From contig MU657402.1 of assembly GCA_026770575.1 (NCBI GenBank), forward strand, positions 1-12,672: a stretch of 12,672 nucleotides of DNA, read 5' to 3'. This document shows, piece by piece, positions 8,601 through 12,672 of this stretch (position 1 is its first letter; each line of letters begins with the position of its first letter). The translations under genes were made by a program, and so were the position numbers. The stretch is from Pelagophyceae sp. CCMP2097. Taxonomy: Eukaryota; Sar; Pelagophyceae. Under the pieces are notes generated by a model. The model was not told the DNA's origin and made no database searches. It saw nothing but the letters and a program-made list of their open reading frames with translations.

Positions 8601-11600
8601 CGTGGTGGCGGGCGCCGCCTCCGAGGCGGCGGCGGCCGGCGGCGCGACGCCGTCGACGACGGCGGTCGGCGGGCTGTCGGCGGCCGAGCTGTCGGCGGCC
8701 ACTCCGCCGCCGGCGTCTGGGGTACCGGCCGCGTCGGCCTTTAGCTTGGTGGCGGCCAGCTTAGCGGCGTCGCTCTTCCGCGGCGCGGGGGGCTTCTTCG
8801 TCTTGAGGCGGTCGAGAATCTTAAATGTCTTGCGGTCGCGCTTCTTCGTGTTGGACTGCGCGTCGGCCTGGATTTGGGCAAAGGCGACGAGCGTCTTGGC
8901 CCGCGCCATGAGCGCCTGGTTCGACTTGCCCGCGGCAAACGACTCGGCCTGCTTCAGGAGCGCGGCGACCTCGGCGGCGTCCTCGGTGGCGCGGTCCGCC
9001 GGCAGGGGCTCCATCGCCGCGGACTCCTGCAGCCGCTCCAGCACGCGCTCCGTCTGCGCGACGAACGCGGAGAGCTCAGCGAGGTCGCGCTTGTGGCGGG
9101 CCTGCGCCGACAGGAGCTCGAGCTTGGCCGCCTCGGACGTCTCGAGATCCGCCCGGAGCAGCCGGATCTTTTCCTCGAGCGCCGCGGACCGGTCGTCGCC
9201 GGCGGTGGCGGTGCCGGGCAGCTCGGCCGTCGGCGAAGAAACGCTGTAAAACGTCGAAAGGGCAGAGTCGACGCGCTGCAGGCACTGATTCCCAGAGTCC
9301 CTGCGCGTGAAGACCTGTCTCTCGCCTGGCGGGGCGATGGGCGCGGCGTGCGCGCCCGAGGTCGGCGCGGGCGGCTCGTCGGCGAGGCGCCGCTCGATGG
9401 CGAGCTCGACGGCGTCGAGGCCCACGGCCTCGGCCAGGGCGGCGGTGCTGTCCCCGCCGCCTTCCGCCGCGTCGAAAAGGCGCTGCGCCTTTACGGCGGC
9501 GAGCAGCGCGCCGGCGACGGGCGTGGGCAGCAGCGCCGTGAGGTGCCGGAGGGCCGCTTTCGAGCCTTCGAGAGCGGCCTTGGAGTCTTGGACGGCGGCC
9601 TTGGAGTCTTGGACGGCGGCCTCGAAGCCTTGCAGAGCGGCCTTTGAGCCCCGCAGCTCCAACAGCACCCTTTCCATCGCCGCTTCCGCCACGCCGTTCG
9701 TGGCCCCGCCGTTTGTTGCGCCAACGCGCTCCAGCGCCCCCGCCGCCCTGCCCTTTTCAAAGGCGTCCTCCGCCGCTGCCGCCGCCGCCTCCTTGGCCGC
9801 CTTGACGGCCGCCTTGTCTGCGGACGATTCCGCCGCCTCGGCCGCCGCCTTGGCACGCAGCTGCTCCAGTTCCCCTTCGGCGGCTTCGATGCGCCGCTGC
9901 CGCGAGGCCCCCTCGGCCTCGAGCTCGGCGACGCGCTCCGCCGCCGCCTCGTCGCGCTTCGCGGCCTCGACCGCCGTGCGCGCCGCGAGCGTCGCAGCGG
10001 TCGCGGCGGCGGCGCCGAACCGCTCCGCGCGCTCCGTGGCATCGGCGACGGCGGCCTCGGCGCGCCGCGTCGTCTCGGCGGCGGCGGCGGCCTCGGCCTC
10101 CAACGCCTTGGCGGCCTCGGCCTCCAGCGCGGGCTCCCCGCGGGGCGCGCCGAACGATGCCGCGCCGCCTGATGCCGCGCGCGCGCGAAGGAGTGCTTCG
10201 GCGTCGGCCGCTCTTTGCAGAATTACCTGCAGCTCCGCAACGGCCGCGCGCGCGGAGACGAGGTCCGCCTCTGCAAAGTCGAGCTTCTGCTGCAGCGCTT
10301 GGTGCGCCGCGTCCGCCTCGCGGCGCAGCTTCAAGACTTCGTCCTTTGCGACTTTGAGGAACTCCGTCTTCGCCGCCGTGGAGCCGTCCTCCTCCGCTGC
10401 CTTGAGCACGCCAAGGGCGGCCTTGCCGACGGCGGCGTCGAGCTTCTTCTGCAGCAACCGCTCGCGCTGCTCCGCGTCTGCCGTGCTTCTCCGCGCCAGC
10501 GAGTCGATTTTGTCGAGGAGCGGGGCGATGGCGTTCTCCACGTCGAAGAGCCGGGCGCCCTACAACGACGGGGTCGACGGCTAAGCGCGGGGCGTCGGCT
10601 AAGCGCGGGGCGTCATAATCTGACCTCTGCGGCGTGCGTGACGAGGTGGGCCACGTTTGCGTCGTCGGCGGAGAGGAGTAGGCGCATGGCGGCGAGGTGC
10701 TGCTGCTGCGCGGCGTCCTTGTCGCTGTCAAACGCCGACACGGGCAGCGCAGACAAGTGCTGCAGCGACGCGGCCTTGGAGACGTCGCGCAGCTTCTGCG
10801 CGTGCGCCAACCTAGAGCCAAAAAAGGTGAAGCCAAAGGTGGCCGGGACCTCTTCGGCCTCTGCGGGGCCGCGGCCGCGGGGCGAAAGGCAGATTTCACG
10901 GACTTTTCGTTCTCGAGGGCCTCGACGAGCTTGTTAGTCTCGTCGAGTTTCTTCTGCAGGTCCGAGGCCTTGCGGTCCGAGACCTCTAGCAGCTTTGCTG
11001 CGTCGCGCGCGTCCGTGCGCAGCCTGGCGCGCTCCTCGGCCTCCGCGTCGCCGTCGCCGCCGCCGGGACCGCCGGCGAAGACGGCCGCGGCGGTGGGGTC
11101 GCGCCACTGCAGGTGCGCGACGCGATCCTCGCCGCCCTGCGCCGCGAGCGCGCGCTCCAACTTTAAGACCTCGTGCTCAAAGTCGTCTTTCGAGGCCGCG
11201 GCCGACTCGCGCGTCAGCCGCGCCTGCCTCGCAGCCACCGTCGCCTTCTCCTCCGCCTTACCGAGGGCCTCTTGCGACCGGCGCGCGTCCTCCTTGAGAC
11301 GCTCGAGCTCTGATCGTAGCTCAGAGTCCTCGTGCGCCTTTTGTGCGCCGCGCTCGGTTTCCGTCGCGTGCTGCACCTGCGAGGGAAATGCATCGGAGGT
11401 GGCGAGCGGCGCGCTCGAACGCGGGGCCGGGAGCAGCAGTAGCCCGGCGTCCGTCTCGAGCCGCGGCGATCTCCCCAGAGGCGGCCGACGACGACTGGAG
11501 AGGCCAGAGGGGCACCCATCGGGGCCACGCGTCGGGCCCGCAGCGGCGCCCGGCGGCGCACCGAGTGGCGCCGTTCCGTGTCGCCCTTGAGGTGGTCTAA

Positions 11601-12301
11601 CGACTTTGCTGTCTTGTCCAACGTGCGCTGCAGGAGGTCGATGCAGCGGTCCGAGGACTTGCCCACCTCGCCGAAGAGCGAGTACCTAGAGCGCGGGTGC
11701 CAGCAGCGCTCGCGGGCGCCTCGGTGAAAGGGCGTGCGCACCCGTCTTGGAGCGTCCTCGCCACTGCGTCCAAGTCATTTTCCGCCTCGGCCGTCTCGAC
11801 GAGGCGCGTCGCGGCGAGGGCGCGCTGCCACTCGCCGAGGTCGCGCAGCGAGTCGTAGACGCGCCGCTGCGCCTCCTCGTGCGTCCCCAGCACGCGGTCC
11901 AGGTGCTGCCGCGTCGCTCGCACCTCCGTCTCGGCCATGCGCGGCGCGCCTTCGCCCGCGGCCAGCGCCGCGTCCTACGAACGAGGTCGTGCGGCGACGA
12001 CGCCTTTACAAGGGCCCCGTCGGGCGCGGCGGCGCGCGGCGCGTTTGTGCGCGGCGAGGATCTGGTCGACGCGCGACGCCGAGCCGGCGAGCGACTGCGC
12101 CAAATGGTACTTGCGCTCCAGCTCCGTCTCGCCGCTGCCGACGTAGCTAGCGTTCGGCACCCACTTCGACGGCGGCGCCGCGCGCGCGCCGCCCGATTCG
12201 CGCCGCGACTGCACCACCGAGTCGCGCCGCGGCTGCGCGGCGTCCGGCGGCGGCGGCGGCGCGTGCCGCGGCAGCGGCTGTAGGTGCCTGCTCCGGCTCA
12301 T
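2065..12301 (-). CDS. Giant spliced gene (about 3,200 aa): coiled-coil and helical-repeat protein, unrecognised
   Basis: Proposed join, minus strand: 12301-12010, 11974-11742, 11685-11562, 11376-10850, 10811-10625, 10559-6773, 6623-5663, 5613-2065. The start is a true ATG at 12301, followed by a basic, Pro-rich N-terminus. Junction phases close exactly at the exon 2/3, 3/4, 4/5 and 5/6 boundaries. The exon 1/2 and 6/7 boundaries close only if one base is removed; 7/8 closes either with one base removed or with a 65-nt intron. Order of parts: coiled coil, Ala/Pro linker, about 14 degenerate two-helix repeats, second coiled coil, Ser/Pro and acidic linkers, a better-ordered Trp-containing region, then a C-terminal coiled coil. 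There is no signal peptide or membrane segment. Such architecture fits a scaffold or cytoskeletal protein, but this is inference from shape only. The alternative is two or three neighbouring genes, chiefly a break at about 5620 or 6700. Confidence 0.6.
3601..3660. repeat. 15-bp tandem repeat (four units) encoding VEKV-type pentads
   Basis: Units at 3601-3615 and 3616-3630 are identical; those at 3631-3645 and 3646-3660 are variants. On the minus strand they encode successive pentads of the form V-V/L-V-E-K within exon 8 (residues about 652-671). Nucleotide-level identity points to recent slippage expansion. The pentads alternate Val with Glu-Lys and may form an extended strand or stiff linker between the Pro/Ala linker and the next helix. 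Confidence 0.85.
5614..5662 (-). other. Proposed intron 7 (49 nt; 65-nt alternative)
   Basis: The acceptor is GACGTAG followed by G at 5613; its TAG is the in-frame stop that opens exon 8. The donor is uncertain. GTCAAG at 5662 fits the best coding frame only if one base is removed from the three-base run at 5665-5667. GTCCGC at 5678 gives a 65-nt phase-0 intron with no correction but a weaker coding transition. Without splicing, the upstream frame ends at TGA 5619-5621, or at 5627-5629 in the alternative frame. Confidence 0.5.
5663..6623 (-). CDS. Exon 7 of the giant gene: helical repeats continued
   Basis: Open frame immediately after an in-frame TAG at 6624-6626, read as the acceptor of the previous intron. 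Coding style is strong from the first codon (AAALRAKAFVALSAATN) and there is no ATG until 6563, so this is not a natural gene start. It carries about five units of the degenerate repeat that also fills the end of exon 6, for example LDGIDAALAAAAATGVAADD, LPALDDALLRADEAGV and LAFLDAALAAGAEADL. This shared repeat is the main argument that exons 6 and 7 belong to one protein. The 3' end is blurred: GC3 falls near 5665 and the frame seems to change by one base. The frame as read ends at TGA 5619-5621. Confidence 0.72.
5757..8354 (-). repeat. About 14 degenerate two-helix (alpha-solenoid-like) repeats
   Basis: The repeat follows a loose pattern: a small-residue helix ending in LDAALxxAxxAGL, an AxD turn, then a helix of the form xxVxxAxxALxxL. 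I count about nine units at the end of exon 6 and five in exon 7, with spacing of roughly 35-70 residues. The clearest are TAFDAALAGAVSAGLAADD, DAIDSALEAAKEAGLAADH and LDGIDAALAAAAATGVAADD. Such units resemble alpha-solenoid repeats that make protein-binding surfaces. I cannot assign them to a named family (not convincing as TPR, ankyrin, HEAT or armadillo). The span includes the 149-nt intron 6. Confidence 0.6.
6624..6772 (-). other. Proposed intron 6 (149 nt)
   Basis: The donor GTGAGA at 6772 is the best consensus-like donor in the window, and GC3 of the exon frame collapses exactly there. The acceptor is ATATTAG followed by G, preceded by a pyrimidine-rich stretch. The interior is lower in GC than its surroundings and holds in-frame stops at both ends (TGA 6714-6716, TAG 6624-6626). 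The donor lies in phase 1 whereas the acceptor is phase 0. Removing one base from the four-base run at 6785-6788 restores the phase and also improves the match to neighbouring repeat units. Confidence 0.65.
6773..10559 (-). CDS. Exon 6 of the giant gene, about 1,262 codons: coiled coil, linker, helical repeats
   Basis: The frame opens right after TAG at 10560-10562 (GTTGTAG acceptor) with GARLFDVENAIAPLLDKIDS. A GTG at 10541 is an internal Val, not a start. Counting residues from that Val: 1-265 are Ala/Glu-rich coiled coil; 296-331 carry a seven-residue repeat (QDSKAAV type); 332-390 are a helical stretch; 391-445 are a linker; 451-560 are a second coiled coil; 565-600 are a basic patch (KKRDRKTFKILDRLKTKK); 605-715 are an Ala/Pro-rich low-complexity linker; 730-1256 are the helical repeats. 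The frame runs on to TGA at 6714-6716, but GC3 collapses at 6772 at a GTGAGA donor, so I end the exon there. Not recognised as a named family. If splicing were absent this would be a stand-alone protein of 1,275 residues lacking an ATG start. Confidence 0.8.
8442..8729 (-). repeat. Ala/Pro-rich low-complexity linker with a 60-bp imperfect duplication
   Basis: This part of exon 6 encodes mostly Ala, Pro, Val and Thr and probably forms a disordered spacer between the coiled-coil half and the helical-repeat half. Two 30-base blocks starting at 8461 and 8521 are nearly identical (about 27 of 30), a 60-base period consistent with local duplication. Confidence 0.7.
9557..9661 (-). repeat. 21-bp tandem repeat, five units, encoding a heptad
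   Basis: Five 21-base units run from 9557 to 9661. Those at 9578-9598 and 9599-9619 are identical; the others are diverged. Each encodes one seven-residue unit of the type QDSKAAV, EGSKAAL or QGFEAAV. A seven-residue period fits one heptad of a coiled coil, so each duplication adds two helical turns without breaking the register. Confidence 0.85.
10560..10624 (-). other. Intron 5 (65 nt)
   Basis: The donor is GAG|GTCAGA at 10624 and the acceptor is GTTGTAG followed by G. Both sides are phase 0, joining coding-style sequence (LVTHAAE to GARLFDVENAI) with no correction. The interior contains stops in the upstream frame and an exact 18-base tandem duplication. This is one of the best-supported introns in the window. 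Confidence 0.78.
10579..10614. repeat. Exact 18-bp tandem duplication inside intron 5
   Basis: GGCTAAGCGCGGGGCGTC occurs twice head to tail (10579-10596 and 10597-10614). It makes up over half of the 65-nt intron and includes a TTAG on the minus strand in each copy, which could act as a decoy acceptor. Confidence 0.92.
10625..10811 (-). CDS. Exon 5 of the giant gene
   Basis: Encodes LAHAQKLRDVSKAASLQHLS followed by a helical stretch ending LVTHAAE, about 62 residues of high-GC3 coding style. It follows a pyrimidine-rich acceptor (CTCTAG) and ends at a GTCAGA donor. Incoming phase 2 and outgoing phase 0 fit 187 bases exactly. There is no ATG at its head, which supports an internal exon. The sequence is amphipathic, with no recognised domain. 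Confidence 0.7.
10812..10849 (-). other. Intron 4 (38 nt)
   Basis: The donor is AG|GTCCCG at 10849. The acceptor is CTCTAG followed by G, preceded by a strong pyrimidine tract that includes a run of six T. Both sides are phase 2 without correction. The length is very short, and the donor is weaker than the acceptor; an upstream donor (GTGAAA near 10901) would be out of phase. Confidence 0.65.
10850..11376 (-). CDS. Exon 4 of the giant gene: coiled coil
   Basis: About 175 codons beginning VQHATETERGAQKAHEDSEL right after a CTCGCAG acceptor. Glu/Lys/Leu/Ala-rich heptads dominate (ELRSELERLKEDARRSQEAL; DFEHEVLKLERALAAQ; SDLQKKLDETNKLVEALENE), interrupted by a Gly-rich loop with about ten Gly/Ala/Asp residues. 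This is typical long parallel coiled coil, probably a dimerisation rod. The same frame stays open past the exon end, but those residues lose coding style, so the exon is closed at the GTCCCG donor. Confidence 0.75.
11377..11561 (-). other. Intron 3 (about 185 nt)
   Basis: The acceptor is TTTCCCTCGCAG followed by G, a textbook pyrimidine tract. The donor GTGCGC at 11561 (after CACTCG) is phase 0, matching the acceptor. Sequence between them has Arg/Pro-rich shadow translation in all frames. The exact donor is uncertain because a GTGGCC about 27 bases further into the intron is also in phase. Confidence 0.62.
11562..11685 (-). CDS. Exon 3 of the giant gene
   Basis: Encodes SLFGEVGKSSDRCIDLLQRT followed by LDKTAKSLDHLKGDTERRHS, about 41 residues of mixed helical sequence that lead into the coiled coil of exon 4. 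It follows a GCTCTAG acceptor. Its 124 bases plus the 2-base carry-over from exon 2 make exactly 42 codons, closing in phase 0. No recognised domain. Confidence 0.68.
11686..11741 (-). other. Intron 2 (56 nt)
   Basis: The donor is GG|GTGCGC at 11741 and the acceptor is GCTCTAG followed by G. Both are phase 2, joining LDAVARTLQDG to YSLFGEVGKSS without correction. The acceptor hexamer matches that of intron 4. Confidence 0.7.
11742..11974 (-). CDS. Exon 2 of the giant gene
   Basis: Starts immediately after TTCGTAG with DAALAAGEGAPRMAETEV and continues VRATRQHLDRVLGTHEEAQR, then RVYDSLRDLGEWQRALAATR and ETAEAENDLDAVARTLQDG, about 77 residues of helical, GC3-biased sequence. An ATG at 11938 could begin a separate protein, but the 12 codons before it share the same coding style and abut a splice acceptor, so an internal exon is preferred. 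No recognised domain. Confidence 0.7.
11975..12009 (-). other. Proposed intron 1 (35 nt)
   Basis: The donor GTAAAG at 12009 is consensus-like and the acceptor is GTTCGTAG followed by G. Phase closes only if one base is removed from the three-base run at 12044-12046. That correction also turns an Arg-only tail into NAPRAAAPDGAL, which is more protein-like. A 29-nt intron with donor GTCGTC would need no correction but is less plausible. Confidence 0.52.
12010..12301 (-). CDS. Exon 1 of the giant gene, N-terminus
   Basis: ATG at 12299-12301. The first 45 residues are basic and Pro/Ser-rich (MSRSRHLQPLPRHAPPPPP onward), probably disordered. Residues 46-85 (KWVPNASYVGSGETELERKY, then HLAQSLAGSASRVDQILAAH) are less biased and may be a conserved motif leading into helix. 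No signal peptide or transit-peptide-like hydrophobic core is visible. The ATG is the first in frame, and DNA upstream drops in GC soon after. The last 12 or so codons are uncertain because of the suspected one-base insertion at 12044-12046. Confidence 0.68.
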
Positions 12302-12672
12302 AACGCGCCGCGGTCCGGCGGCGCGCCGCTGCGAAGGGCCCCAAGCGCACGGTCCCCGGCCGCGAGCTGGGACTAACGCGTAAATTTAGGAGGTAACTCG
12401 CCGAAGTGTCTCGACACGCTGCGAAGTCGCCGACTGTCGCAGTCCAAATTAGATCAGCTGCAACTACTTAGCATGCCCCTTGCGCGTGCCCACAATGTGC
12501 TGGACTGCCTGGCCGGCCCTCGTATCGCTTCGGCGCGCGAAAATAAAGCCGCCCGCCGAGAAAATGAGCCGCCGAGGTTTCCCGTATTCCGTCCCCCGGG
12601 TCATTTCGGCGATGGGTACCCGGCCTCCTCTCACTGGGGGCTCTCACCTCTCATGGGATTTTACTTGTGCCA
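12302..12672 (-). promoter_or_regulatory. Upstream flank of the giant gene
   Basis: About 370 bases with no believable coding frame. GC stays high to about 12360 and then falls, mirroring the composition change at the left edge of the window. I see no clear TATA box or repeat; a small AT-rich patch at 12380-12388 lies roughly 80 bases upstream of the ATG. Whether another gene starts to the right cannot be judged. Confidence 0.35.

Noticed and set aside
8116..10584. Long plus-strand open frames of 377 and 425 codons (8116-9249, 9307-10584)
   Set aside because: Same antisense effect: Ser/Ala-rich shadows of the coiled-coil codons with no domain character.
11936..11938. ATG at 11938 as the true start of a separate gene
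   Set aside because: The preceding 12 codons have the same coding style and begin right after a TAG acceptor, so an internal exon explains the data better.

Overview
This window looks like nuclear DNA of a GC-rich eukaryotic alga. The best guess is a pelagophyte-type stramenopile (Aureococcus or Pelagomonas-like). The genic DNA is extremely GC-rich with strong GC3 bias and Ala/Arg-rich proteins. One gene is cut into exons by short GT-AG introns. The left-hand gene pairs a RelA/SpoT-like domain with kinesin-light-chain-type TPRs, a combination I associate with such algae. The taxonomic call is inference; the eukaryotic call rests on the splice-site pattern. I see no rRNA, tRNA, CRISPR array, IS element or phage gene.

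Layout. Positions 1-197 are AT-richer flank. A plus-strand gene (198-1578) encodes a RelA/SpoT-like nucleotidyltransferase domain, a helical linker and about three 42-residue TPRs. As sequenced it is broken by a +1 frameshift near 900 and an in-frame TGA at 1021-1023. Positions 1579-2064 are a convergent intergenic spacer ending in a 20-bp tandem repeat that runs over the stop codon of the next gene.

The rest (2065-12301, minus strand) is best explained as one giant gene of about 3,200 codons. I model it as eight exons with seven introns of roughly 35-185 nt. It runs from an ATG at 12301 through coiled-coil exons, a 3.8-kb exon (coiled coil, Ala/Pro linker, helical repeats), a 1-kb exon of more helical repeats and a 3.5-kb last exon. 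All seven proposed acceptors read YAG followed by G. Most large open blocks begin immediately after an in-frame TAG that is the acceptor itself. Three junctions (exons 1/2, 6/7 and 7/8) need or may need a one-base correction in a nearby homopolymer, so assembly indels are possible. I do not recognise the protein. It is soluble-looking and dominated by coiled coil and about 14 degenerate two-helix repeats, which suggests a scaffold or cytoskeletal protein (inference only).

The right flank (12302-12672) is lower in GC and would be the 5' region of the giant gene. The two genes converge and show no sign of a functional partnership.
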